Notes: generated by a model not told the origin, from the sequence alone. Shown: positions 45,312 to 56,072, counted from the first letter of the stretch. The stretch is DNA of 64,000 nucleotides from Chlorocebus sabaeus (GCF_047675955.1 NC_132911.1:70527133-70591132); one strand, 5' to 3'. A program made the numbers and translations.

Positions 45312-45600
45312 TGGCCAGGTGCAGTGGTTCACACCTGTAATCCCAGTGTTTTGGGAGACCAAGGTGAGAAGGTAGCTTGAGCCCAGGAGTTTGAGGCCAG
45401 CCTGGGCAACACTGTGAGACTCCTGTCTCTACAAATGTGGTGGTATGCATCTGCAGTCCCAGCTATTCAAGAGACTGAGGCAGGAGGATTGCTTGAGCCC
45501 AGGAGTTCAGGCTCCAGTGAGCCATGACCTCACCACTGCACTCCAGCCTAGGTGATAGAATGAGACCCTATCTCTTAAAAAAAAAAATTAATTAATTAAT
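45312..45600 (+). mobile_element. Alu (J-like)
   Basis: Old Alu with J-type bases ('gcctgggcaacactgtgag'). Tail ends in (TTAA)n. Imperfect duplication AAAATACTCCAG / AAAATCTCCTCCAG around it; the L2 sequence resumes directly after it. Confidence 0.93.
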
Positions 45601-45604
45601 TAAA
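45588..45604. repeat. (TTAA)n microsatellite
   Basis: Grown from the Alu tail. Confidence 0.85.
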
Positions 45605-45785
45605 AATCTCCTCCAGTGGCTTCTTGTTGCGTTTAGGGTAAATCCAAACTTTTCACTTTGGCTCATAAGGTTCTAAACAATCCAGTCCCTACCAATATCT
45701 CTAAGCACATCCCCCCCACTCTCCCCTTCCTTACAGTTTCCAGCAAAACTGGCTTCCTTTCTGTGGCTTCAACACCTCAGGGTAG

Positions 45786-45972
45786 AGTTGTCAGATCTGG
45801 CAAATAAAAATACAGGATGATGAGTTAAATCTGGATTTCAGATTAAAAGGAATACTTTTTTAGTGTAAGTATAACCTATAAAATATTTGGGACATGCTTA
45901 TACTAAAAAAGGAGTACTTGTTATTAATACAAAATCCACATTTAACTGGGCATCCTGTATTTTACCAGGCAA
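45786..45972. mobile_element. Palindromic MITE-like element inside L2
   Basis: The left arm 'aaaatacaggatgatgagtt' (about 45808) pairs with 'aactgggcatcctgtatttt' (about 45962), and 'ttttttagtgtaagtat' pairs with 'atgcttatactaaaaaa'. Almost the whole 187 bp folds back on itself. No coding capacity. Name not known to me. Confidence 0.75.
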
Positions 45973-46320
45973 GTGTCATCCCTGCCTTATCCCTTGCACT
46001 TGCTGCTATCCCCTTTTCCGGGGCTCTCTGCTCCCAGATCATTGTCATATGACTGAGCTTTCTTCGTCATCCAAATCACAGAGCAAATATCACCTCCTCA
46101 GAAAAGCATTCTCTACTCATCCAATCTATATGGCTCCCAACACACACATCCCCCTGACCCAGCCACTACTTCATTTCCTTTTTTTTTTTTCCTTTTTGAC
46201 ACATAAGCTCTATTAAGGCAGGAACCTTGTCTATCCTGTTCACTTTTGTATCCCCATTACCTGTAACAGTGCTTGGCATATAGCAGATGTTCAGTAAAAT
46301 ACTTGTTTAATAAATGAATG

Positions 46321-48120
46321 CCCTCCTAACACACTAACCTAGATAACATCTATAAATGTGAATAAACCGTAGGTCATAGAAGGTGACTCAGCCCTTTTCT
46401 TATTAAAGTGGAGGGAACCATCATTAGAAGAAGCCACATAAATTGAGCATACGTTACCTGAATTATAGCCCTGCTAGAATTATTTTAAAGTTATTAAATT
46501 TCTCATCAGAAATATGTTAAGAAAGAAAGAAAACAGCAATTCTAAATTTTGGAAGTGAGGTGAATCATTCAAATTATCACCCCTTTAAAAAAAGAAAAGA
46601 AAAAGAAGCTTAGAATTTCCAGGAAGCCAAAAAAAAGTACCTAATTAGTTGTTTAATGATTATTTCTTGTAAGTAGCATATTAACTGTAGGTCAAATGTT
46701 TGAGATAATAAAGCTCTATTTTGCATAAGCTTTATGGATAGTTTGAAGTAGTCCTCTTGAATATAAATTAATATACTCCTATTTCCATTTTTTAAGAATA
46801 GCTAGCTTTTATGTAATATTTTATAAAATATTTTCAAATATTTAACTCCACTTGATCACTCTAGGTGATAAACCACACTAGCATAAACCACTATTTATCC
46901 TATTATGCTAGATCACTCTAGCGTAAACCACAATTTTTCTATATTTAGTTATTATAGAGGAATTAAATTTAGTATTACCTTTGCTTCTATGATACTGTCA
47001 TGAAAACCCCAAATACAACATTTTCCTGATGGAAAATATCCTCTGATTGACCACAACCTGTTTACAATGCCATTTTCCAGAATGCTTGCTACAAAACAGT
47101 AACAACTGCCTTCAAATGACTAGCTTTTTAAACACTAAACCCCTATTGATTTTCATTTGCTTGGCTCGAAATAGTGTTAATGTGCTTTAATCTGAATTTC
47201 CTGATTTCCACTGTTTGCATTCATTGCAATAAGGGAACTAATTATTAGTTCTTTGGGATACCGTCAGTGAAGAAATGCCAAAGCAGCTATTGCATAGCAC
47301 ACATACAGATTCCTCAGGAGCATGGGTCGCACATTCTCATACTTTAAACCCACATTACTTAGTTTCAAACTTTAAAGTTCAGTTATTTTTAATTCCTCTT
47401 GGAGGCAGTTACAGAGGGTAACTCTCTATAGAGTAAGTTGCTCCCCTGATGGTTGAGAGAGTGATTAATACCTTTGGCATAGGGATGACTTCATCCAGGG
47501 ACCTGGCAACAGTCCCCCTTGCTTCCTCATCCTTAATCTTCAATTCTCTTGCACTGCTATGCTGAACTTCTTCAGCACAGACTGTGGGAAGTGAGCCACG
47601 GAGCCACTGAATTAATTGCCATTGCTCCCAGCACGCCTGGTAGTCTGGCAGCAGACAAAATCACGTGACTGCAAAATGGCTAATTCAGGGCATCAGCCCA
47701 TTATGGTGTGTGCCCAAAGGGAAAATGACTGGAAAAGGCCACAGTCTCAATTTATCCTTGGCCTTTTGTGACCTCTCTGTAACACTTGACTCAATACATT
47801 TTTGTAGTCTCTGTGCCAAATAACACAACTACACAGCCTAGAGTGCTAATCATTCCAATTTACATGAGCTAAGGGACTGGAGCTTTTTCCCTAGGACCTT
47901 TGGACAATCATACACATTGCATCTCAGCTCTAAGTCTATACATTCACTATGCTACATCTTCCTATCTTTGTCTACATAAAGTAAAGCAAACCTTGTTCTC
48001 TTGTTTTTAATCCGGCTATCCCCCTCCATATCACCCAAGCAACATCAGTCCTACCCTGAATTGGACAGACAAGGTGGCTCCTAGCAGTTTTTAAGCCAGT
48101 TCAGATCAGGGAAACTGAAG
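46321..48120. other. Long repeat-poor, AT-rich interval
   Basis: About 1.8 kb without a repeat I can name. It contains a small imperfect tandem repeat (46853-46940) and two stretches (about 47000-47280 and 47560-47780) that look non-repetitive and low in simple sequence. No supported gene. Confidence 0.5.
46853..46940 (+). repeat. Imperfect tandem duplication
   Basis: GATCACTCTAGGTGATAAACC and GATCACTCTAGCGTAAACC, with further CTAGCATAAACCAC words between them. Confidence 0.75.
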
Positions 48121-48124
48121 ACTC

Positions 48125-48326
48125 ATTCATTCACTGACTCATTCAGTCTTCATTTATTAAATACCTACAAGGCTTTCTGCTAAGTACTGTGAGGAAATAA
48201 AGATGATTCCAAACAAGGGTTTATCCTAAAGAGGTTTACTGTCTACCAGTAGATATTAAACATGTATAAATAGCTACCATAATGCCATCAGAGAGGGTGA
48301 CACAATCCATAGAGAAAGAGAGCCTC
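48125..48326 (+). repeat. Ancient interspersed repeat (family X), left piece
   Basis: 'cattcattcactgactcattcagtc', 'aagtactgtgaggaaataaagatgattcc', continuing after the Alu at 48652 ('gagaaggcggtgcttgag'). Confidence 0.6.
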
Positions 48327-48641
48327 GGCTGGGCGAGGTGGCTGACGCCTATAATCCCAGCACTTTGGGCAGTCAAGTTGGGTGGATCACTTAAGGTTAG
48401 GAGTTCAAGACCAGCCTGGGCAACACGTCTCTACTAAAAACACAAAAATTAGCCGGCATGGTGGCGTGTGCCTGTAATCCCAGCTACTCAAGAGGCTTAG
48501 GCAGGAGAATCGCTTGAACCCAGGAGGCAGATGTTGCAGTGAGCCGAGATCATGCCAACTGCACTCCAGCCTGGGCGATGGAATGAGACTCTGTCTCAAA
48601 AAAACAAAACAAAACAAAAATATAAAACAAACAAACAAAAC
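48327..48641 (+). mobile_element. Alu (S-like)
   Basis: Complete with (CAAAA)n tail. Target-site duplication AGAGAGCCTC at 48317-48326 and 48642-48651. Confidence 0.96.
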
Positions 48642-48651
48642 AGAGAGCCTC

Positions 48652-48835
48652 CCTAGAGAGATAAAGACAGTTGCTGAGTGCCAGCTGGTGGGATCTGAGA
48701 CATTTCATAGAGAAGGCGGTGCTTGAGAACAAACAGGGTGTGAACATTGGAGAAGGAGAGAAGGGTGTTTAAGCTGAGCTGCAGGGCCCTGGAGCAGACA
48801 GCATCTCCCGACAGTTCAGTAGGCTCCAAGAGTCC
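48652..48835 (+). repeat. Ancient interspersed repeat (family X), right piece
   Basis: Continues the copy interrupted by the Alu ('tgtgaacattggagaaggagag', 'gggccctggagcagaca'). Confidence 0.5.
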
Positions 48836-48839
48836 CAGG

Positions 48840-48990
48840 CTTAGAATCAAAGCTTTGGGTCAAGCCCTAGCTTTGTTAGCTTTTAGACCTGTAACCTTCA
48901 TCACTTAAGTTTTCTGAGCTTCAGTTTCCTTCTACAGATTGGGAAAGATAATTACTGTTCAAATCTGCATGCAGTTGTGCAAATAAAATA
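48840..48990 (+). mobile_element. MIR
   Basis: 'cttcatcacttaagttttctgagcttcagtttccttctacag' is the MIR core. Confidence 0.88.
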
Positions 48991-49408
48991 GGATAACAAA
49001 GAAGTTGAAGTTCATGATTACAATTAAACTCACGTTCCCTTTTCTCAAGAACCTTTTCCCCAGTTACTCTGTGTTTCTGCCTCCCAATTTGTTCCCACAG
49101 TTTTCCTCACCTTATCTTCAATATCCCATCCTCCTCCAATAGAAAAATAATAATATTAAATAGCCATCCCTGCATCTTCTGATGCTGAGTGCAAGAGGTA
49201 TTGTTTCCCTTTTGAAGATGTCTCCAGATTGACACCCTAGCTAAAACTATCCACAGAACTTATACCCCTTGATAAGCTCCAGTGAGAAATAAAAGCCTTT
49301 CAAATTCCAGGACAGTGGAATTGGTATTTTGGACTTTTCTTTCAGTGCCATTTCACTGTATTAGATATGTAAATGAGACGGCCTAATTATGGGTTAAAAA
49401 TAAAAGAC
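48991..49408. other. Unassigned sequence
   Basis: No feature recognised. Confidence 0.4.
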
Positions 49409-49410
49409 AT

Positions 49411-49707
49411 CACACCTGTAATCCCAGCACTTTCGGAGGCCAAGGCGGGCAGATCACCTGAGGTCAGGAGTTCGAGATCAGCCTGGCCAACATGGTGAAA
49501 CCCCATCTCTACTAAAAAAAAAAAAAAATACAAAAATTAGCCAGACCTAGTGGAGCACACCTGTAGTCCCAGCTACTCAGAAGGCTCAGGCAGGAAAATC
49601 GCTTGAACCCAGGAAGGGAGATTGCAGGGAACTGAGATCGTGCTACTGCACTCCAGACTGGATGACAGAGTGAGACTCTGTCTCCAAAAAAAAAAAAAAA
49701 AAAAAAA
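49411..49707 (+). mobile_element. Alu (S-like), 5' truncated
   Basis: Starts at CACACCTGTAATCCC, lacking about 20 bases of the left end. The middle A-rich linker has expanded to 15 A (49515-49529). Flanks share the weak duplication AAAGACAT / GAAGGACAT. Confidence 0.95.
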
Positions 49708-49964
49708 GTGAAGGACATGTGTAGATCCTCAAATTGTTTCTTCTAATCATCAAATTAGGATTTCTGTTAACTCTAAGTTATAAATCATGAGCAATTATAT
49801 ATGCATAATGAAACTATGAATACAAGGCTATAATGATAGCAGAGCTGAGAAATATAAACATCCATGCACATTCAAATAATTACATTGTTGATCTTGATCA
49901 TTTGAAATTCTGTATCAACAGAGGCATGTCTTACTGGGTCAAAAAGCTAGACATAGAAAAAGGG
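49708..49964. other. Unassigned sequence
   Basis: No feature recognised. Confidence 0.4.
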
Positions 49965-50080
49965 AACTGCTATGGACAGGATTTATGCTTTTCATCTTTA
50001 TATTTCCAATGCCTGACATCATGCCTGGCATATGCTAGATGCTCAAGAAATAATCACTGGACAAATGAATTAATTAGTGA
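49965..50080 (+). mobile_element. L2 3' end
   Basis: 'tgacatcatgcctggcatatgctagatgctcaagaaataatcactgg' is an L2 3' terminus. Confidence 0.75.
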
Positions 50081-50171
50081 AAATTACACCTCTAATCTTT
50101 CCTCTACTCCCAAATTCAATCACAAACTGGATGGTTCATTGCTACCTTAAACTCAACAAGATTCAACCCAG

Positions 50172-50473
50172 GCCAGGCACGATGGCTCACAGCTGTAATC
50201 CTAACACTTTGCAAGGCCAAGGCGTGTGGATCACATGAGATCAGGAGGTTGAGACCAGCCTGGCCAACATGGCAAAACCCCGTCTCTACTAAAAATACAG
50301 AAACTAGTCAGGCGTGGTGGCTCATGCCTGTAATCCCAGCTACTTGGGAGGCTGAGGCAGGAGAATCACTTGAACCCAGAGAAGTGGAGGTTGCAGTGAA
50401 CCGAGATCACACCACTGCACTCCAGCCTGGGTGACAGAGTGAGACTCCGTCACAATAAAAAAGAAAAAAAAAA
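50172..50473 (+). mobile_element. Alu (S-like)
   Basis: Complete; the right monomer keeps 'gtaatcccagctacttgggagg'. A-rich tail 50456-50473. Confidence 0.95.
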
Positions 50474-50479
50474 TCCTTT

Positions 50480-50815
50480 TTTCATGATTTTCTATTTCTG
50501 TCAAAGATACCCCCATTTTCTGAGTTACCCAAGCTCAAGTCTGCATTTGGTTTTTCATCTCATACTCAGTCAAAACACTTTAGCCTGGCATGTTCAGCAT
50601 GACCAGAGCAGACCCCACATGATCAGATCCAGAATTACCTTTCCAGCCCTAACCTGTACAGGTATGTTACATATACTTTATCTCCTGATTCATCTGGATT
50701 ATTTGTCACCCTCTCCAGACTCTGCTCCTTTACTCGAGCCTGGAGAGTCTTATGTACCCTTGAGGTCCAGCTCAAATATTTTCTCATCCATAAGCCCTCA
50801 GTGACTGCCATCCAG
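50480..50815 (+). mobile_element. Probable L2 fragment
   Basis: 'actcgagcctggagagtcttatgtacccttgaggtccagctcaaatattttctc' resembles the L2 3' region; old and diverged. Confidence 0.5.
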
Positions 50816-50828
50816 AGTAAGCAGCCCC

Positions 50829-51485
50829 TTGTCTTAATCTGCTCAAGCTGCTATAACAAAATACCTTAAACTGGGTAATTTATGAACAGCAGAAATTTAT
50901 TGTCCACAGTTCTGGAGACCGGGAAGTCCAAGATCAAGGTGCCAGCAGATTCAGTGTCTGGTGAAGGCCTGTTCCTCATAGATGTGTCCTCACATAACAG
51001 AAGTGGAAACAGGCTCTTTCAAGCCTCTTTTCTTTTTTTTTTTTTTTTTTTTTTAATGAGACAGAGTCTTGCTGTCACCCAGACTGGATGCAGTGGTGTG
51101 ATCTCAGCTCACTGCAACCTCCACCTCCCAGATTTAAGAGATTCTCGTGCCTCAGCCTCCCAAGCAGCTGGGACTACAGGTGTGCAGCACCATGTCTGCT
51201 AATTTTTGTATTTTTAATAAAGATGGAGTTTCACCACATTGGCCAGGCTGGTCTCGAACTCCTGGCCTCAAGTGATCTGCCCACCTCAACCCTCTCAAAG
51301 TGCTGGGATTACAGGCATGAGCCACCATACCTGGCCCAAGCCTCTTTTATAAAGGCACTAACCCCATTCATGAGTGTGGAACTCTTATGACCCAATCACT
51401 TCCCAAAGGCCCACCTCTTAATGTCACCAAATTGGGGATTTGGTTTCAACATGAATTTTAAAGAGAAATAAAATTCAAACCACAA
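50829..51485 (-). mobile_element. MLT1A-type LTR (ERVL-MaLR), split by an Alu
   Basis: 'gaccgggaagtccaagatcaaggtgccagcag' and, after the Alu, 'ggcccacctcttaatgtcacc' and 'gggatttggtttcaacatgaatttt' follow MLT1A in reverse. Confidence 0.9.
51032..51336 (-). mobile_element. Alu (S-like)
   Basis: Full Alu in reverse after poly(T) (51033-51054). Target-site duplication CAAGCCTCTTTT at 51020-51031 and 51337-51348. Confidence 0.96.
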
Positions 51486-51579
51486 GCACCCCTCCATAAA
51501 TTCCTAGATTACTTAAATCAAGTCTTTCTTAAGAAACTTACCACATTTGCCTTTGCATTTTTAAAGGTTATGCACTTAT

Positions 51580-52320
51580 TTTGATCATCCTCAGTAGGTC
51601 GTAAATTCATCTACTTGTCAAAAACCATGCATAGAATATTATTATGCTCAAGGAACTGGGATAGACAGTGATGCTTCAGCAAGGAAGAAGACAGTCACAG
51701 TCTCTTCCCTGATGAAGCTTCCTTTGCAGCAAAGGAAATGGGAATTTTCAAAAAACTGTAAAAAAAAAAAAAAAAAAAGCCAGAGCAAATAAAGGAGAAA
51801 GTAAATGAGGCAAATGCAGAGATGTGGACAGAACCCGCCTTTGAGGGGGCCTTATAGGTCATGATAAAGAATGTAGTATTCTTCTCAATGTGAGGGAAGC
51901 CGTTGATGGGCTTTCTGCAGAGGAAAGACATATTGGGCTTGGGTTTTTCAGAGGCTTCACTGGCTGCTATGTGGAGATGAGGCTGTAGAAAAACTAGTTA
52001 AACAGACTGTTCCCATATCTAGGCAAATAACAATGGTGGCTTGCTCTAGAGTGGTAACAGTGAAGAGGCAGAAAAGTAGAGGAATCAGAGATAAAGCCTG
52101 TAGAATTTCTTCATGAATTGAATATAGAAGAAAGGAAAACAGGAATTAAGGTTGAGTCCTAGCTTTTTGACCTGAGCAACTCCTTGGATGCCATTTACTG
52201 AAACAGAATATGTTGAAGAAAGAACCAAGGTGATGAGTGATGAGTAGAGAGGCTTGAGCATGTTTGAATGCTGATGGAAATCAGCCATTGGAGAGAAGGC
52301 GAGGGAAGATACAGGGTAAA
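51580..52320 (+). repeat. Ancient interspersed repeat (family X), long copy
   Basis: 'ggccttataggtcatgataaagaatgtagtattcttctc', 'gaagccgttgatgggctttctgcagagg', 'gaatagaagaaaggaaaacagg', 'gagcatgtttgaatgctgatgg'. Same element type as 19030-20290, covering a partly different section. Confidence 0.65.
51760..51778. repeat. Poly(A) run
   Basis: About 19 A in the old repeat; no flanking duplication seen. Confidence 0.85.
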
Positions 52321-52329
52321 GAAGGAATC

Positions 52330-53185
52330 AATCTTTGGTGGGCCCCAGAGTTGCAAAATCTGGGCTACATGCCAATCTGGGCACTTGGGGGCTAAGTGTC
52401 ACTAAGTTCATGGAACCTTAGACCATAGACTTTGGCCAGTCAGTATGGAGGGAACAGTGGGTTATACACCCATGAAAGAGAAGATGAATCTGTTCAATGA
52501 CCACAATTTTCAAACCTAATCTTGACATCTTGCAGAAGCAACACTAAAGGAAGAAATCTTAGAACATTTTTTGTTACTGTTCTCTATCCAGCCCTCTCAA
52601 AAAATGTGTCCTCACATAGCAGAAGGGGACCAGAAATCTTCCTGGAAATCTTCCCTGGAAAAAGGTAGGTTGCAAAGCAGTATGCATTGAGTAACCTGCA
52701 AACATACACACTCTCATGCATGTGTGCACACATGCACACACACACACTTTATACATATTTGTAAATAATTGAGGACTGCTATTAAAATGTAAATGTCAGT
52801 ATTTTGATAATTGGATTATAATTAATTTTTTCATTGTATGCACTTTATAAATTTTCTACAATGAATGTGCCATTTTTGTATTAAGAAAAAAATTAATACT
52901 TTCTTGTTAGTATTTATTAGTAAATTTAATAAATGAACTTATTGGATAAATATCTCAGCTCTCAGCCACACCCAAGTTGTGTGTGATTCTTCAAGAAGGA
53001 AGACACTGGCACAGGCAGCTGTGTGGTCTGACTCACGGCGTCAGCTCTGTCCAGTGTGCTGGTCTCCCCTCCCTACAAGGAGTATGCACGTCCTCCCCAA
53101 GCCAGTTGCTGCAGTCCCAGCCTCTGTCCCCTACCTGTGAGAGCCCAGTCAGGGTGCCCACTGCCATTTCTCAGATCACCATTTA
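52330..53185. other. Unassigned sequence
   Basis: No gene. Includes a CA/CATG-rich low-complexity patch (52700-52750) and an AT-rich part (52745-52950). Confidence 0.4.
52705..52748. repeat. CA-rich low-complexity patch
   Basis: ACACAC and CATGTG words, ending in (CA)6. Confidence 0.8.
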
Positions 53186-53189
53186 TAAT

Positions 53190-53830
53190 TTTTTATTTTA
53201 TATGTCTTAATATGTATTATATACACATATTTCAAAACTCAAAAGTACAGCAGTTAGTGAAAACTTCTTCTCACACCACCCTTATTTCCCAAACACCCAG
53301 CTCCCCTTCTCTAGAAAACAAATGTTACTAGTTTCTTGTGTAACCTTCTAGACACAAATTGTAAAAGAAATAATTTTAAAATTTTATTACATATAAATCA
53401 GTGTTTACTTTAGAAATATTAGAAAATGCAAATAACCACTAAGAGGACAATAGAGTCATCCCTCTCACACTGTTCGTGTTTGGATATGTGTCATTCCAAA
53501 TTTCTATATGCTTAAATTAATACCTATGTTTATCAATTATTTATCAATATGCTCTGTCAAATTTAGATCTATAACCTTTTTTAAACAAATATGTCATGAA
53601 TATCTCTCCACATAACAAAGGTTCTACATATTACCTTTTACTGGTACAATAGTATTTCATTGTTTGAACACAACATTGAACAATTCATTTTTGCAGGACA
53701 TTTAGATTGGTGTAAAATTTTTTTAATGCTGTGATGAATATCTGTGTTTTTCTTTGTATTTATCAGTGATGATATCTAGAGCATAAATTCCTAGGTGAGA
53801 ATTGCTAGGTCTTTTCAAGCCTTCATGAGA
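53190..53830 (-). mobile_element. Old L1 (L1M-like) 3' end
   Basis: Left: 'caaaactcaaaagtacagcagttagtgaaaacttc' and 'gtttcttgtgtaaccttctagacac', the old L1 3' UTR in reverse. Right: 'gctgtgatgaatatctgtg' and 'ataaattcctaggtgagaattgctagg', reverse of late ORF2. It is the reverse counterpart of 56950-57470. Confidence 0.75.
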
Positions 53831-54187
53831 ACTAGCCCTTTAGTTTTGAAAAGCTACTGATTCCTGACTGACTATGAGAAGAAACCCTTTTCCTCTTTCT
53901 TTGTCATTACCTCCATGCCCAGCACAGTGCTAATAACATGATTAAGAATTGACAAAATACTTTTTGGATGCATTAGCCAAATTCACTTTAAAATAGCTAC
54001 AATCTCCTACCACACACTCCCTGTTCAAACCTCTCCTAGTACCCCTCCTTCCTCAACTCCCACCCAAGGAGGAAGCCAAATTTTTTTGAAGCCATGAGCT
54101 CAAACACAGAATTGGAGAGAACATAACTACTACAAGAGCTTTTTTCACAAAAATTCAGCTGAAAGTGACTGACCCTCATACATAATT
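53831..54187. other. Unassigned sequence
   Basis: No feature recognised. Confidence 0.4.
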
Positions 54188-54295
54188 CAGTTACCATTTA
54201 CTGAGAGCCTTCTGTGTACTATGCCAGCTATGCTATTTATACGATCTCCTATTTTATGAGGGATATTTTATTATCCAAATTTTATAGATAGCAGT
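54188..54295 (-). mobile_element. MIR fragment
   Basis: 'taccatttactgagagccttctgtgtactatgcc' and 'tatccaaattttatagatag'. Confidence 0.65.
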
Positions 54296-54309
54296 TAATT
54301 TTTTTAAAG

Positions 54310-54725
54310 GTAGCTCACATTTACGGAGTGCTTACTATGTTTCAGGCACTGTTCTATGCATCCCATATTCATTCATTCAACAAATATTTAGTACCTGCTA
54401 TGTGCCAGGCATGGTGCTAGGTGAGCACATAAAGAGTGGTGAGAAAAACAAACAAAATTCCATCAGAGAAGGGGAATCAATTACAAAGATAAACAAGGAA
54501 ACTGTAAAGTGAGCAAGATTCTGAAAGGTGCCAAAAGGAAAAATAGAGCAGGCAAGGGGAACATGAATGACACCCTCATGAATCCTTATAGGGGCTGTAT
54601 GCAGTAGAAACTACTATTACCTTCATTTCAGAAATTTTTAAAAAAGAAAATTGAAGGAAAGAGAGATTAAGTAACTTGTCCAAGTTCTATGGAGCTAAAG
54701 TAGATGAGTAATGGATGCACCAAGG
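54310..54725 (-). mobile_element. MIR split by a family X fragment
   Basis: The left end 'gagtgcttactatgtttcaggcactg' (54336-54362) and the rest of the MIR ('ttaccttcatttcag', 'gagattaagtaacttgtccaag', 54590-54720) are separated by about 220 bp of a different old repeat. Confidence 0.7.
54370..54560 (+). repeat. Ancient interspersed repeat (family X)
   Basis: 'ttcattcattcaacaaatatttagtacctgctatgtgccaggcatggtgctagg' then 'aaactgtaaagtgagcaag'. Inserted in a MIR. Confidence 0.6.
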
Positions 54726-54879
54726 GGACCTCTGGAGGCTTTAGAGCCCCCATTCAAAGTCCATCACCACCTCACCCCAGACTTTCAAATGAGTAATTGA
54801 TTTTTTTTAGTCTTGTGTAAACAGCCCTGGGGCACAGCCTCAAAGCTCCAACATCTACCATGCCAACACACCACCACCA
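54726..54879. other. Unassigned sequence
   Basis: Left flank of the minisatellite. Confidence 0.4.
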
Positions 54880-56072
54880 TACAATCACCCAGCCACTGCT
54901 CTGTGGAAGTGATCACCCAGACACCGCTTTGTGGAAGTGATCACCCAGACACCGCTCTGTGGAAGTGATCACCCAGACACCGCTCTGTGGAAGTGATCAC
55001 CCAGACACCGCTCTGTGTGAGCAAACAGACACTGCTCTGTGGAAGTGATCACCCAGACACCGCTCTGTGGAAGTGATCACCCAGACACCGCTCTGTGGAA
55101 GTGATCACCCAGACACCGCTCTGTGGAAGTGATCAGCCAGACACCGCTCTGTGGAAGTGATCACCCAGACACCGCTCTGTGGAAGTGATCACCCAGACAC
55201 CGCTCTGTGGAAGTGATCAGCCAGACACCGCTCTGTGGAAGTGATCATCCAGACACCGCTCTGTAGAAGTGATCATCCAGACACCGCTCTGTGGAAGTGA
55301 GCACCCACACACCGCTCTGTGGAAGTGAGCACCAGACACCGCTCTGTGGAAGTGATCACCCAGACATCGCTCTGTGGAAGTGATCACCCAGACACCGCTC
55401 TGTGGAAGTGATCACCCAGACACCGCTCTGTGGAAGTGAGCAAACAGACACCGCTCTATGGAAGTGATCATCCAGAAACCGCTCTGTGGAAGTGATCATC
55501 CAGACACCGCACTGTGGAAGTGAGCAAACAGACACCGCTCTGTGGAAGTGATCACCCAGACACCGCTCTGTGTGAGCAAACAGACACTGCTCTGTGGAAG
55601 TGATCACCCAGACACTGCTCTGTGGAAGTGATCATCCAGACACCGCTCTGTGGAAGTGATCATCCAGACACCACTCTATGGAAGTGATCACCCACACACC
55701 GCTCTGTGGAAGTGATCATCCAGACACCGCTCTGTGGAAGTGATCACCCAGACACTCCTCTGTGGAAATGAGCACCAGACACCGCTCTGCGGAAGTGATC
55801 TCCCAGACACCGCTCTGTGGAAGTGATCATCCAGACACCGCTCTGTGGAAGTGAGCAAACAGACACCGCTCTGTGGAAGTGATCATCCAGACACCGCTCT
55901 GTGGAAGTGATCACCCAGACACCGCTCTGTGGAAGTGATCATCCACACACCGCTCTGTGGAAGTGAGCAAACAGACACCGCTCTGTGGAAGTGAGCAAAC
56001 AGACACCGCTCTGTGGAAGTGATCACCCAGACACTACTCTGTGAAAGTGAGCACCCCAGGTGCCACTCTGTG
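54880..56072 (+). repeat. Minisatellite, 28-bp period, 42 units plus a partial
   Basis: Head-to-tail units starting GAAGTGATCACCCAG and ending CTCTGTG, from 54906 to 56072, with a diverged partial unit at 54880-54905. Most units are exactly 28 bp; two are 24 bp (55018 and 55573), two are 27 bp (55322 and 55765), and the last is 29 bp. Variant cores replace ATCACCCAG with ATCATCCAG, ATCAGCCAG, AGCAAACAG or AGCACCAG. Each unit has the palindrome GTGATCAC (bases 4-11) and usually one CpG (bases 20-21). No spacers, so not CRISPR. A copy-number polymorphism is likely. Confidence 0.98.

Larger units (their letters stand above)
44885..46320 (+). mobile_element. L2 (LINE-2), long 3' copy with two insertions
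   Basis: 'cctcaaacttaacaggctcgaaac', 'ggttgctcaaaccaaaacaatgagtcatcc', 'gatcagaccatgtcactcctcttcttaaaat' and the 3' end 'ttaaggcaggaaccttgtct...cagatgttcagtaaaat' give the ORF2 C-terminal region and 3' UTR. Interrupted by an Alu (45312-45600) and by a palindromic element (45786-45972). Frame broken. Confidence 0.88.

Noticed and set aside
51760..51778. Second poly(A)-only insertion
   Set aside because: No flanking direct repeat, and the run lies in continuous old repeat sequence.
54906..56072. CRISPR-like regular repeats
   Set aside because: Units are contiguous without unique spacers, and the window is vertebrate DNA; it is a minisatellite.
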